From positions 5,775,000 to 5,838,999 of the forward strand of contig CBDCCT010000002.1 in the NCBI GenBank assembly GCA_965214995.1: a DNA stretch of 64,000 bases, given 5' to 3'. Shown here piece by piece: positions 27,586 through 37,010 of the stretch; within the stretch, counting starts at the first letter, position 1, and every line of letters begins with the position of its first letter. A model generated the notes under the pieces. That model made no database searches and was not told the origin of the DNA. It worked only from the letters and a program-made list of their open reading frames with translations. The stretch comes from CBDCCT01 sp965214995 (GTDB lineage Bacteria > Deinococcota > Deinococci > Deinococcales > Trueperaceae). The position numbers and the translations under genes are program-made.

Positions 27586-27609
27586 TTAGTCACTGTGTTA
27601 GTCACTGTG
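27586..27609. repeat. 12-bp tandem repeat in the regulatory region
   Basis: TTAGTCACTGTG occurs twice in perfect tandem between the divergent sugar-importer and LacI genes. It could be a binding-site array or a simple duplication. Confidence 0.6.
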
Positions 27610-27729
27610 GCGAAAAAGGACGGCGTTGGCGGTGCGGGGTGGGGCTCGAGCACGTTTACCTTGAACTACTCCAATCTCACGGGACTCATGACGAGCTTGC
27701 GGTCGAACCGTTTCGATGATAGATTAAAA

Positions 27730-27745
27730 GTGAGTATAATCTCAC
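27730..27745 (+). promoter_or_regulatory. -10 box embedded in a palindrome upstream of the LacI gene
   Basis: GTGAG-TATAAT-CTCAC places a consensus -10 hexamer (27735-27740) exactly between 5-bp inverted arms. A repressor bound here would shut the promoter. The downstream LacI gene makes autorepression likely. Confidence 0.6.
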
Positions 27746-27781
27746 ATCAGCGTGAATGTCAATTCATTAAAGGGGCTTCGA

Positions 27782-28783
27782 GTGGCGACCATCAAGGACG
27801 TGGCAAAACGGGCGGGGGTCTCGCCCAGCACCGTTTCCTACGCCTTGAGCGGCAAGCGCCCCATCTCGGCCGCCGTGAGGGCGCGCGTCGCCCAGGTGGT
27901 TGAGGAGCTGAATTTCACCCCAAACGCCCTCGCCCACAACCTGCGCAAAGGGAGCAGCGGCGCGGTCGGGCTCGTTTTCCCTTTCACCGACGCCACCGGA
28001 GAGACCGAGCTCGGCTTCGTTGCTACGGCGGCGGAGGCCCTTCGTGACGCCTACACCCTGAGCCTCTTTACGGGCTCACGAACGCCGGAGGAACTGCTCA
28101 GCGCCCTCCGCCAGAACCGGGTGGACGGGCTCATCCTGATGCAGATTACCCGGCACGACTCGAGGGTCGAACTCTTGCGCCGCAGCGATTTTCCTTTTGC
28201 GCTGATCGGCAGACCGGAACGTGCGGACGGTTTGAGCCTGGTCGATTTCGACTTTGAAGGGGCGGCTTATCTCGCTATCGAGCACTTGGTCGCCTTGGGG
28301 CACCGCACGATTGGCTCTATCGACTTTCCCGCCGGAGACCGCGAGCAGGGGCTCGGCTACGCGCTCTTTTTGCAACAGGGGTGTGAACGCGCCCAACACG
28401 ACTTTGGCGTTGCCCTCGTGCGTCAGGCGTCGGGCCCGGGGTTTTGGGACGGCTACGCGGCGACGGAGAAACTGCTCAAGCGTGCGCCCGACCTGACCGC
28501 CATCGTCGCGCTCGTGGGCGTGACGCAGTTCGGCGTCTTGAGGGCGCTCGCCGACGCGGGCAAACGCGTGCCCGAGGACGTTTCGGTGGTCTGTTCGGGC
28601 GCGTCCCGGGCCGCCGAATGGAGCAGCCCGCGCCTAAGTTGCGTCCCCGTGCCCTTTGGCGAACTCGGCCGCGTGGGGGCGGAGCTGCTGCTCGAGCGCC
28701 TAAAGGGTGAACCCACCAAGCACGTGATTCTGCCCGCCTGCTTGCTCGAGGCCGGCAGCACCGCGCCCGCCTCGAGGCGCTGA
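27782..28783 (+). CDS. LacI-family transcriptional regulator
   Basis: 333 residues. The N-terminal helix-turn-helix and hinge read TIKDVAKRAGVSPSTVSYAL (residues 3-22) and PNALAHNLRKG. The C-terminal periplasmic-binding-like domain senses a sugar. GTG 27782 has AAAGGGG in front; the upstream ATG at 27752 lacks a Shine-Dalgarno and would add ten atypical residues. It is divergent from the sugar importer and overlaps the MFS gene by one base, so it probably controls both. Its own promoter lies inside a palindrome at 27730-27745. Confidence 0.92.
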   Translation: MATIKDVAKRAGVSPSTVSYALSGKRPISAAVRARVAQVVEELNFTPNALAHNLRKGSSGAVGLVFPFTDATGETELGFVATAAEALRDAYTLSLFTGSRTPEELLSALRQNRVDGLILMQITRHDSRVELLRRSDFPFALIGRPERADGLSLVDFDFEGAAYLAIEHLVALGHRTIGSIDFPAGDREQGLGYALFLQQGCERAQHDFGVALVRQASGPGFWDGYAATEKLLKRAPDLTAIVALVGVTQFGVLRALADAGKRVPEDVSVVCSGASRAAEWSSPRLSCVPVPFGELGRVGAELLLERLKGEPTKHVILPACLLEAGSTAPASRR

Positions 28784-29949
28784 TGCTGGCGCGTCTCTAC
28801 ACTCGCACGGCCTCACCCGTGCGGCGCGGGGCGCTTTTTTACGCGCTGTTTTGGGGCGCGGCGGGGATTTACGACCCCTTTTTGAGCGTCTACTTCTCAC
28901 GTTTGGGTTTAACGGGGCGCGACATCGGGCTGCTCATGGCGCTCGTGCCCTTGGCAACGCTGCTCATGTCGCCGCTCGTGTCTTTTGTGGCGGATAGGGC
29001 GCGCTCGAGGGTGAGGCTCCTAAGTTTATGTCTCCTTGCAACCATTCCTGCGTTTATCGGCCTGTTCTTAGCAGATGATTTTAGAGGCGCGCTCGTCGGG
29101 ATGGCGCTCTTCGCCCTTTTTCGAGGTCCCGTCGAGCCGCTGGCCGACGCAGTGGTCGCGCGCATGGCGGTCACCCACGGCTTCGCCTACGGGCGGGCGC
29201 GCCTATGGGGCTCACTAAGCTTTGCGCCCGTCGCACTTCTTTGCGGCTTTTTGTGGGAGCGTTTGGGGTACGGCCCGATGCTGCTCGTCGCCGCGCTCTT
29301 CGCGTTCCCCGCCGCGCTGGCCGCCTTTTTATTAACCGAACAAACCGAGGCAACCACAGCGCGTAAGCCGCTCCGGGGACTCCTACGCGACCCCGTCATC
29401 GTCACCCTGACGCTCTGTTCGTTTTTGGCGGGCGGCGCGCTGGTCATGAACGAGACTTTCGCGGGCGTTTACATGGACGCCCTCGGCGGCGGCGCGTTTT
29501 TCGTCGGTGCTATCTGGGCCATCACCGCCTTTGCCGAACTGCCCACCATGCACTACGCCGACGCGCTGGTAGCGCGCTTCTCGGGTCCCAAGGCGCTCGC
29601 CGCCGCTTACGCGCTCATGGGGCTGTCTTTTTTGGGATACGCCTTTATTCGTGCTCCGGCTTGGCTCCTCAGCTTGAGCCTCTTGAAGGGTCTCGGCTTC
29701 GGCCTCTTTTTCGTGGCGACGGTTCGCACCGTAGACGCGCGCACGCCGCCGGAGTGGTCGGCGACGGCGCTGAGCGTGGTGTTCGGCGTGGCGACGTTGG
29801 GATTGGCGCGGCTGTTGGGCTCGGGGCTCGCCGGGTTTTTGTACGACCTGTCGCCGCAGGTTCTCTTTTTGAGTTGTACAGCACTCGCTTTTGCCGCGGT
29901 GGGTATTCTGCTGGGGGCGAGGATGGTTTTTGCGCCGCTGGGGGATTGA
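28783..29949 (+). CDS. Major facilitator superfamily permease (MFS_1-like)
   Basis: 388 residues and twelve predicted helices. The N-terminal half contains GIYDPFLSVYFSRLGLTG and the loop VSFVADRARSRVR, a variant of the MFS motif between helices 2 and 3. It resembles the LacY/nucleoside-symporter-like MFS subgroup. Start ATG overlaps the LacI stop (TGATG), so it is translationally coupled. It probably moves a metabolite of the sugar pathway; direction and substrate are unknown. Confidence 0.85.
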   Translation: MLARLYTRTASPVRRGALFYALFWGAAGIYDPFLSVYFSRLGLTGRDIGLLMALVPLATLLMSPLVSFVADRARSRVRLLSLCLLATIPAFIGLFLADDFRGALVGMALFALFRGPVEPLADAVVARMAVTHGFAYGRARLWGSLSFAPVALLCGFLWERLGYGPMLLVAALFAFPAALAAFLLTEQTEATTARKPLRGLLRDPVIVTLTLCSFLAGGALVMNETFAGVYMDALGGGAFFVGAIWAITAFAELPTMHYADALVARFSGPKALAAAYALMGLSFLGYAFIRAPAWLLSLSLLKGLGFGLFFVATVRTVDARTPPEWSATALSVVFGVATLGLARLLGSGLAGFLYDLSPQVLFLSCTALAFAAVGILLGARMVFAPLGD

Positions 29950-30088
29950 GCTTGGCTTTGTACCGTTTAGAAGTGGGAAGGGCTAGCTGGGTGAACGGGT
30001 CACTAAAGTTTGGTTTGTGCCGTTAAGATGCGCGTCGAAGCCTAAACGCCGAGTCTCACTAAGCTGGCGAAATACCGAACGCAACTCA

Positions 30089-32677
30089 CTAGCGTTCAGA
30101 CGAATCCTCTTCCACAGTCGACAGTCTCGTGTACTCACCAACCTGTTTAACGAGGTGAAGGGGATAAGGCAGTGCCAAGGGGTCCAATGTGTAACTCGAG
30201 GACAGTCTCAGCTTATTAACCAGCTGCGCCCACACCTCTTCATTATCGCCGTGCTGGAGCCCCGCCAAAAAGACTTCTTTAAGACCCGGATTCCAGGCAG
30301 GTTTGTCTGTATTACCGCGCCGCAATTCACCGTCTTCTTCGTAGGGAAAGCGCGACATCTTTTTGTTCAGCTTGTGTGTCACTGGGTTACTTGCAACACT
30401 GGCAAAGATAGCGTCTTCCATTTTGAACAAACCCCTCGCGAAGCCAGCATAACTTTTTGCGTTTTCCGCGTACCATTCGGGTGTTTCATCATGCTCATCA
30501 TCTCTTATCCGTGCGACGCGAAGACCAGACCAACGTGAGACAGGGAGAGCGTCGTTATTCTCAAAGGAAAGTGTATTGCGTTTGATGTTACCGTCTTGTG
30601 CCCATACCCAGGCGTTCCGAACCGTATGTGCTCGCATCAACAATACTGTTGGCGCACTGGAACACTCGACATCCAGAATGTTTTTGACAAAAGCACTCAC
30701 GCGCTCCTTTTTGTCTTTATGAGGAACAGGTATCAACTCCCCTTTGGCCGCTTTAATTAGCATATCCCTGTAGTCAATCCATTGCCTGTTCATACATTCA
30801 CTTGTGCATTTAAGGAACGTGCCATCGGCAGACATGAGTAAAGCTACCGGGATGACACCTTTGTAATCATGGTGGTTGAAAATCCAGATGGCGAGATAGC
30901 GCATCTCTGGATACGCTTTAAGGGTTGTTATGGGTTCAGAGAAGCCCAGTTGCCTTAAACCGTCACCGAGCGCCGCTTCTGCTCGGTGAGCTACATTCTC
31001 AGAGCTTTTCTCTATGAACTGTGAGACGCTGTCTCTTTTTCCAAACCCTATGCGAAGGGCGTCCTTGGGGTCGGACGCCGGTTTAAAGATACCTTTGCCA
31101 TCCAATTCAATAATTGAGAGTGTCGGCAAGGTGGCATTACCGAGCTTGTATTTTATTTCGTTTGCACGCCTAAGGACCGCACGCCTACGTCTTTCTTTTT
31201 GTTCGTCGCCCACCTTTAGTTCGTCGCCAAGCGCTCCTAAATTATGACTGTGTAGTCGTATGCAGAGTTCTGAACTCGAGAGCGTTTGCTCTTTTGCGCT
31301 TCCGACAGCCGTACCAAAGACTGTGCTGATTTCGTTAAGTAAAGCTTGTTTAACTTCTTTAGTCTGTGTCCAAAGCTCTATCTGGATTTCCTTACCTATG
31401 CTCTGGGCAACTCGTCTACGCAACTCACGATAGTTATCAGCTGTAAAAGGCGGTTTCGGATTTGCACGTTGCTCATTTTTCTCTTTCCGCCCCTCTCGTT
31501 CTGTGAGCAACATTGACTTTGGGTTCACGAAAAGGGCGGGGGTTGCTTTGATGCGCTTAGGGGCGTCGCTGAACGAAAAATGGGGTTCTAAAGCGCTCGC
31601 TATTTGTTCTGCTAATTGTTTTCGGTCCCGTGGCGGAATGCCTGTAGCAACACCATGTCTTCCCATCTCGTGGTGATGCACAACTGCCATATTTGGCTCA
31701 CCTTCAATGTTGATGGCTGCTCGAGGATTATTCAGGTATTCAATATCAAAGACTTCTGGCTTGGCGGAGAGTTTCGCAAGTATGGTGGTCAAGTTATCTG
31801 ACCACCTGCCATACCTCGCCCTGGCTACCGTAAACGTTTCGGCTGCGTGAATTCCTTCAATCCAAGGGATACTCGTTTTTAGATAGATGCCAGTGTCGTG
31901 ACCCGGTGGCAGGTAAAGTTGGCGACTACTCACCCAGCGTTTGATACCAAGGTGAACATAGATGCGGGGCTTGGCATTGGTAGGCAGAGTTCGCACGCTC
32001 ACACGAATGACAAAGGAGAATAGCCAGTGCTCAGGCGCGTTTGACTCTTCTCGTTTTCGTTTATTGGCAACAGGGACGGGCGGCCAACTGATGAGTTCGG
32101 CATGACCACTTGTAGTTCCAGCGGTTGTTCTAAAAAACCTCAGGGTTCGCTTTCCGAGGATATAGGTGGGGTCACTCAGTTGTAGAGCAATTTTGTCGGG
32201 CAGCAGTGAGAAGGTAAGCCCATGTTGGGGTTTCGCCGTACCATTTTTACCCTCGTACCACGCTGCAAGATTTATACGTGATTTGCGCCACACCAGGTCG
32301 GCGGAGTCAAGGGCCCCAAGCAAACGGGTAAGCTCACGTTCATCAAGTTTTTTGTATGCAGCTTCAATCCACGCGCCGATGATAGCTTGAAGTTTCGCCG
32401 TATCGACTTTTCTATGACTGTGAAGCCACCCCCTACCTCTTTCGCCCGCCTTCTTTTCGATACTGACAACATCGGCAACAAGCGCCCTGACAGTGTTGTT
32501 AAGACTCGTGACGGGAATGCTGACTTGGTCTCGCTTTGGGTATAGCTGTTTCACCGCTTCCAGCAAAAGTTGCTTGTAACTTTCAGGCAAGGCTAACGCC
32601 CAGGTCGTATAAGGCAAGCTGGAAACATCAGGCGCGAATTCGAAAGAGAGCGTGCGAAGTTCGTCATACTTAGCCAT
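30089..32677 (-). CDS. pPIWI-RE family protein (prokaryotic PIWI/Argonaute-like)
   Basis: 862 residues. Length, the N-terminal extension and the C-terminal RNase H-like PIWI region match the pPIWI-RE family described by Burroughs, Iyer and Aravind, always found with a DinG-type helicase and a restriction-like nuclease. Recognisable blocks are IRVSVRTLP and YVHLGIKRWVSSRQLYLP in the N-terminal module, and VLLMRAHTVRNAWVWAQDG, RIRDDEHDETPEWY and GNTDKPAWNPGLKEVFLAGL in the PIWI part. The family is named for a conserved Arg and Glu, which I cannot assign individually. It probably uses a nucleic-acid guide or senses invading R-loops. It overlaps the helicase gene by 8 nt. Base composition is lower in GC than flanking genes. 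Confidence 0.82.
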   Translation of the reverse strand: MAKYDELRTLSFEFAPDVSSLPYTTWALALPESYKQLLLEAVKQLYPKRDQVSIPVTSLNNTVRALVADVVSIEKKAGERGRGWLHSHRKVDTAKLQAIIGAWIEAAYKKLDERELTRLLGALDSADLVWRKSRINLAAWYEGKNGTAKPQHGLTFSLLPDKIALQLSDPTYILGKRTLRFFRTTAGTTSGHAELISWPPVPVANKRKREESNAPEHWLFSFVIRVSVRTLPTNAKPRIYVHLGIKRWVSSRQLYLPPGHDTGIYLKTSIPWIEGIHAAETFTVARARYGRWSDNLTTILAKLSAKPEVFDIEYLNNPRAAINIEGEPNMAVVHHHEMGRHGVATGIPPRDRKQLAEQIASALEPHFSFSDAPKRIKATPALFVNPKSMLLTEREGRKEKNEQRANPKPPFTADNYRELRRRVAQSIGKEIQIELWTQTKEVKQALLNEISTVFGTAVGSAKEQTLSSSELCIRLHSHNLGALGDELKVGDEQKERRRRAVLRRANEIKYKLGNATLPTLSIIELDGKGIFKPASDPKDALRIGFGKRDSVSQFIEKSSENVAHRAEAALGDGLRQLGFSEPITTLKAYPEMRYLAIWIFNHHDYKGVIPVALLMSADGTFLKCTSECMNRQWIDYRDMLIKAAKGELIPVPHKDKKERVSAFVKNILDVECSSAPTVLLMRAHTVRNAWVWAQDGNIKRNTLSFENNDALPVSRWSGLRVARIRDDEHDETPEWYAENAKSYAGFARGLFKMEDAIFASVASNPVTHKLNKKMSRFPYEEDGELRRGNTDKPAWNPGLKEVFLAGLQHGDNEEVWAQLVNKLRLSSSYTLDPLALPYPLHLVKQVGEYTRLSTVEEDSSER

Positions 32678-35600
32678 TTGGGACTCCTTTGAGGTTGCTT
32701 AGGGCGTGGTAGAGGGGGCTGTAAAGAGCTTTTACCAATTCAGCGTCCTCGGCGTCGCCTTCACAGTAGGGGCGCAAAACCTCGAGCATGTTGAGAAGCA
32801 AGCTCGCTTCCCTGTCCAGACTGCCGTCTTCTCGTCTCGGGATGAACGCGCCGTCACAAAAGTAGACGTGAGCAGCTTGACCGCCCCTGACCAGCCGACC
32901 TATAACTTGCCATATGGGAACGAGCAGGTTCCAGGTCACGGCCACCTGGTCGGATTTTTTGTCGGCGAGGTCAGCGTAGCGCAACTGAGTTTTAAGAAGC
33001 CCTATCCAACGCTGAAAGGCTCGCCTGCGTTTGTCCTTGGCGGCTTGCTCGAGGCTGCCCTCGACCGGTTTTTGCAACTCGTCTATGGCCCAGCGGTTGA
33101 TGGAATGAAGCGCGTAGTCGAGTTCGTTGGGTCGCGGATGCGGACGTACCAGGAAATAGGCTGCGCCGATGGCCGCGTAGCCCTCACTGTTTAGAATGTT
33201 GTGCCCGCGCTCTACGGCGAGTAAAGGAGCAACGAGAACTTTCGCGCCGGTGGTGGCAAACGTGTCGACAACACCGCGCCGTAAGCCTCTGTCTTGATCG
33301 TACCAAAGTACCTGCTTTTCACCCTTGTCTCCATCCTTGTCCGCCTGCAAAAAACGTACCTCGTTTTGCCAGTCGGGCCTAACGCGGCAGATTTCCCGAA
33401 ACACGTGTTCCGTTTCTTCGTAGCTGCCTGTCAGAACGAGGGCGCGTTGCCTGCTCTCGGGGAGTTCGTTTAGGTGCGCGTCGAGCAGAGAGCGCCCGCT
33501 GATATCGCTTTTACGCATCAGCCTATGGATAAGCTCAGCCAGCGCGTTTTCCCTCACCCCGCCGCGCGAACCAGACACCCTGACGGGACCTCCTCCTAAA
33601 CTCGTAAACTCGAAACGGCTCTCAGCGATGGCCGTGACTTCTTCGTCCGGCGCGCGCAGGACGCCCGTTACAGGCACCTGAACGTGATAGTTGGGGGACG
33701 CCCCCGCCCAAGAGGTTCCCGAGAGCAAAAGAACATGGGGGTTGGCAAACTCGTCACCCACAAAAAGCTCGTGCAGATTCAGGAGCAGGTAGCGCCCGAC
33801 ACCCGCGCAGCGAAGATAGCGCAAGTCGCCTAAACCCTCGTCTACTTGGGTAAACTGCAAGGCCAGGATATTTCCCATAGGTGAGGTTGGCACGAGCGCC
33901 ATATAGTCCCTGGGGGGCCGTCCCGACAGCTCATTGTCTACAGCGAGTACTTCTTCGATGTGAGGCCACTGCGACAGCAATTTCTCTAAGCGGTTGGTGA
34001 GAATGCAGGTTAGTAAGAACAGCTCGAGCTTGATAGCCGCTTTTTCAAGCTGCGCTTCCTGTAGCTTGGTGTGGGTTTTGAGAAAGTCCTCGAGCTTTGA
34101 GCGAGTCGCTGTGAAGCTGCTATAGGTGAGTAGTTCTCTCGATATTCCCGTAAGTTCACCATTCTCTTTTTCACCTAGAGGGTCGTTGATGGCCTTTTCG
34201 AAGTGATCGAGAAGCCCGCCCGCATCCTCCTCTTCGCCGAACCAAGTTTCAACAAGTCGCTGGCTCAGTGTGACGCCGTTAAAGGGCAAGGTGCCAAGAT
34301 ACCTTTTCAGGTCATCCTCACGTTGCCCCACATCATGCGTATTTTGGTACACCAGCGCGTAAAGGCGCTTGCTGGCGATTTGCGCAACATCATGAAGCAT
34401 GACCCAGCTCTCGACCTCTTTATTTTTAAGTTGGCTGCGCCCTTTCTGGTCGAGTACAGGATTGACTTTTGCCTGCAAGCCGCCCAACAAAGACCGGCCC
34501 TCTCTGTCAACAATCACCTGGTTGGGAGCAAATATTTGGTCGAGCCCTCTCTGAACGCGGTCTGCCTCATCGACAATCACGAGGTCACTCTGGCGCAAGG
34601 CAAGTTCCAGATAACGCAGGCTCTCACGGTTTTGCTGTTTGGGCACGCCCGCGTAAACGAGACTGGCGGGCGTCGCCACCCATATATCTGCACTAACGAG
34701 GTGACGGTCGGCTTCAAAGCGGGGGCAGGCACGCCACAAGGGACAGCAGTAACGTTTGGGGTGTTTCTTAGGTTCTTTTTCAACCTTTGTCAATGTTTGA
34801 CAGGGAGCATCTTTAAGCTCGAGCGGCCTCGCCGTGTTAACCAGCGCATCTAAAGGGCAGAAAGGGCTGACCCAGCGGGCTCTTGGGTCGCGTGAGGTCA
34901 AAGAGAGGTTTCGCTGTGTCCTGTGAAGCCTGTTGATGTGTCCCTCCCTGTCACTTTTGCCCAACATAGGCGCGGCGCCCACACCATAGCGCTCGTAAAG
35001 CTCCACGCGCTCCAAAACACTCACGACATCATTGAGAACAACCGTGACCCGTTTTTTCTGTTTAGCCATGTGAACGGCGAGCACATCCATCAGGGTGCTT
35101 TTGCCGCTACTCACCATGCCGATAACGTGACACATGGCCTCAAGCGTGAACGTCTCGCTCTCGAGCAGCAGCCCCTTGTCATAGATTTGCCAGCGCACTT
35201 TGCTGATACGTTTTTCCCAATTCCGAGGGGCTCGAGCCGCCAGAACATCTTGCTCGTCCATCTGAATAGCGGTTTGCTCCAACTCTTTCCAGGAGACTGT
35301 AACAGGAGGTTTGCACTTATCTTTGCGTAAGAGATGTTTTCCGGGTTCCTCTTGAAGATGAGCTTCAGCCAACGCTATTTCATAGGGCTGTTGTTTAACG
35401 GAAAAGGTATAGCTTCCCGTCTCAGCCCACAACACCTCACGTTGACTGTAGGGTAGAGGATGAGAGAGCACCTGCTGGTAATGCTTTATCCTGTCTGCAC
35501 ACAAACTGACCTCACGGTGCTCAAAACTATCACCTTCAAAGCTGTAAAGCCGTAGGGAGAGCTCGACCGACTTGTAATTCTCCAGCGCCTTTTCCCACAC

Positions 35601-35855
35601 GTAGCGACTGCCAAACGACAGCACGTGACGCGCCCTGGCGAGCTTTTCCCGTTTACCCTTCTCGTCCAAAACGATATGTCCAGTTAGAAGACCCCACAGG
35701 GCACCCGCTGTTTCTTCGGGCGCTATCTGTTTGAGGAGGGTAAGTCCGAGTTCGACCTGACAAAATAGGACGGGCGTACAAGGTTGCGGGTCACTCTCAA
35801 GGAGCTCCTTGAGCCTTTTTGAAAGGGGCAGATGCCAGCGTGAGCGCTCACGCAT
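32670..35855 (-). CDS. DinG-like superfamily 2 helicase of the pPIWI-RE system
   Basis: 1061 residues. Walker A is GMVSSGKSTLMDVLA (about 242-256). Motif II is LVIVDEADRVQ (about 435). Between them lie clustered cysteines (APCQTL, RYCCPLWRACPRFEAD, about 350-390) followed by WVATPASLVYAG. This spacing recalls the 4Fe-4S insertion of XPD/DinG helicases. The second RecA domain includes ALVLTGSYEETEHVF and ends with VIGRLVRGGQAAHVYFCDGAF, a motif VI-like Q-x-x-GRx-R. It presumably unwinds target DNA or R-loops for the PIWI and nuclease partners. Overlaps both neighbours by 8 nt. Confidence 0.8.
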   Translation of the reverse strand: MRERSRWHLPLSKRLKELLESDPQPCTPVLFCQVELGLTLLKQIAPEETAGALWGLLTGHIVLDEKGKREKLARARHVLSFGSRYVWEKALENYKSVELSLRLYSFEGDSFEHREVSLCADRIKHYQQVLSHPLPYSQREVLWAETGSYTFSVKQQPYEIALAEAHLQEEPGKHLLRKDKCKPPVTVSWKELEQTAIQMDEQDVLAARAPRNWEKRISKVRWQIYDKGLLLESETFTLEAMCHVIGMVSSGKSTLMDVLAVHMAKQKKRVTVVLNDVVSVLERVELYERYGVGAAPMLGKSDREGHINRLHRTQRNLSLTSRDPRARWVSPFCPLDALVNTARPLELKDAPCQTLTKVEKEPKKHPKRYCCPLWRACPRFEADRHLVSADIWVATPASLVYAGVPKQQNRESLRYLELALRQSDLVIVDEADRVQRGLDQIFAPNQVIVDREGRSLLGGLQAKVNPVLDQKGRSQLKNKEVESWVMLHDVAQIASKRLYALVYQNTHDVGQREDDLKRYLGTLPFNGVTLSQRLVETWFGEEEDAGGLLDHFEKAINDPLGEKENGELTGISRELLTYSSFTATRSKLEDFLKTHTKLQEAQLEKAAIKLELFLLTCILTNRLEKLLSQWPHIEEVLAVDNELSGRPPRDYMALVPTSPMGNILALQFTQVDEGLGDLRYLRCAGVGRYLLLNLHELFVGDEFANPHVLLLSGTSWAGASPNYHVQVPVTGVLRAPDEEVTAIAESRFEFTSLGGGPVRVSGSRGGVRENALAELIHRLMRKSDISGRSLLDAHLNELPESRQRALVLTGSYEETEHVFREICRVRPDWQNEVRFLQADKDGDKGEKQVLWYDQDRGLRRGVVDTFATTGAKVLVAPLLAVERGHNILNSEGYAAIGAAYFLVRPHPRPNELDYALHSINRWAIDELQKPVEGSLEQAAKDKRRRAFQRWIGLLKTQLRYADLADKKSDQVAVTWNLLVPIWQVIGRLVRGGQAAHVYFCDGAFIPRREDGSLDREASLLLNMLEVLRPYCEGDAEDAELVKALYSPLYHALSNLKGVPNG

Positions 35856-36915
35856 GGCGCTTTTTCACCCGCCGCAGGAACTCTTTGGCAAATAGAGCCG
35901 TCGTCTGGGGAGCCAGCGCGCTGTGCCGCTTAAAGACACTCAGGTAGCGTTCCGTTTTCCGCCTGTCGGGAAAAACAAAGAAAGCCTTGTCAAACTTTGG
36001 TGTTGGGGGCAAAGCAGAAACACGTTTAGCAAGCAAATAGGGGTTTGCCCAATCTTTGACATCTACCGCCCAAACTTCACCATCGGCGAACTGAATACGG
36101 AGGTCGTAAGCGTCGTAGTTGGGCCACAACTCTACTCTCAGATTTAGCTTCTCGAGTTTAGTTGCAAGTTCGAGTTCGGCCAAGCCCGGTTTAAAGACGT
36201 AGCGCCTCAACCCACGCTTGAGCCGTAAAACTGTGTCTTTAGTACTGACGGGAAGTCCTCGAGGAGACTTTTGGGGCGTTACACAATGAGTTTCGCAGTG
36301 GGTTTCGCAACACCAACCGTCACGCATGAGTTGCAACAGGTCTCCGCAGATTTCACAGCGCCAGTAACTTCCCTTGTAGCGGTGGAGGGTGGGAACCTCT
36401 TCGTAAGCCTTGGAAAGTACCGGCTTTAACCTTCTGAGTTCAGGCGCAAGACGCTGCAAGTCGAATGACTCGATAAGCGGGTTTTCAATGAGAAACTGCC
36501 TGAACGCCCTGTACAGCTCCGGCTCGCCAGCATTCCGAGCGGTAGAAAGCGCCTCGCCGATAACGTCCCATTCTGTTAGCTCCGCCTCGACGTCGGGGTT
36601 ATCCAGGGCCAACTCCAGACACGTCTCGGTAAGGTAGCCATCCTCGAGCAGTGACGCACGGAGCAGTTCATCAGGCAAGGCTAAACACCACTGCCTTAAG
36701 GGTTTATTGGCTAAGTTCAGAAAATCCCAGATACTTTTGGGGGGTTCCAGCTTTTGCTCAATGGCGCTTAACGTCAGGCGGTTGAGTCCGCGAGTGAGGG
36801 GCAAATTATAGGGTAGGTGCAGGTTCTGGTCAGCCTCTAGGCTCGAGTCCAAAAGAGACAGCCCACTGGCTAGGTAGCTCAAAGTAACAAAGTCTTTGTC
36901 AAGCGAGAATTTCAT
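35848..36915 (-). CDS. PD-(D/E)xK nuclease of the pPIWI-RE system with zinc ribbon
   Basis: 355 residues. A helical N-terminal half precedes a Cys-rich knuckle: CEICG near 188 and WCCETHCETHC near 204. The C-terminal restriction-endonuclease fold follows, with AELEL on the first helix, YDLRIQF supplying the metal-binding Asp and VWAVDVKDW supplying the D-x-K lysine (about 278). This matches the REase gene that accompanies pPIWI-RE and DinG genes. It is first in the operon and starts at the predicted transcription start, so the message appears leaderless. It is probably the effector that cuts invader DNA. Confidence 0.78.
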   Translation of the reverse strand: MKFSLDKDFVTLSYLASGLSLLDSSLEADQNLHLPYNLPLTRGLNRLTLSAIEQKLEPPKSIWDFLNLANKPLRQWCLALPDELLRASLLEDGYLTETCLELALDNPDVEAELTEWDVIGEALSTARNAGEPELYRAFRQFLIENPLIESFDLQRLAPELRRLKPVLSKAYEEVPTLHRYKGSYWRCEICGDLLQLMRDGWCCETHCETHCVTPQKSPRGLPVSTKDTVLRLKRGLRRYVFKPGLAELELATKLEKLNLRVELWPNYDAYDLRIQFADGEVWAVDVKDWANPYLLAKRVSALPPTPKFDKAFFVFPDRRKTERYLSVFKRHSALAPQTTALFAKEFLRRVKKRHA

Positions 36916-36922
36916 CCCCGAG

Positions 36923-36951
36923 GTTTTACCATCTTCAGATGCTTATGTCAA
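36923..36951 (-). promoter_or_regulatory. Promoter of the pPIWI-RE operon, leaderless
   Basis: On the minus strand TTGACA (36951-36946) and TAAAAC (36928-36923) are exactly 17 bp apart. Initiation about 7 nt downstream falls on the ATG at 36915. Confidence 0.7.
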
Positions 36952-36974
36952 ACTCGCAAAACTTGTTTATTTCA

Positions 36975-37003
36975 TTGACATTGCATTCGGTGCAGCTTAT
37001 ACT
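36975..37003 (+). promoter_or_regulatory. Promoter of the XRE-ImmA operon, leaderless
   Basis: TTGACA and TATACT are separated by exactly 17 bp, close to consensus. Initiation 7 nt downstream lands on the GTG at 37011. A TGCA-TTCGG-TGCA inverted repeat lies in the spacer (36982-36994), a possible operator. The two divergent -35 boxes are only 23 bp apart. Confidence 0.75.
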
Positions 37004-37010
37004 GACCCAA

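Noticed and set aside
30017..30538. A 173-codon plus-strand frame antisense to the pPIWI-RE gene
   Set aside because: It lies almost wholly within the well-supported PIWI frame and its translation shows no domain; a shadow.
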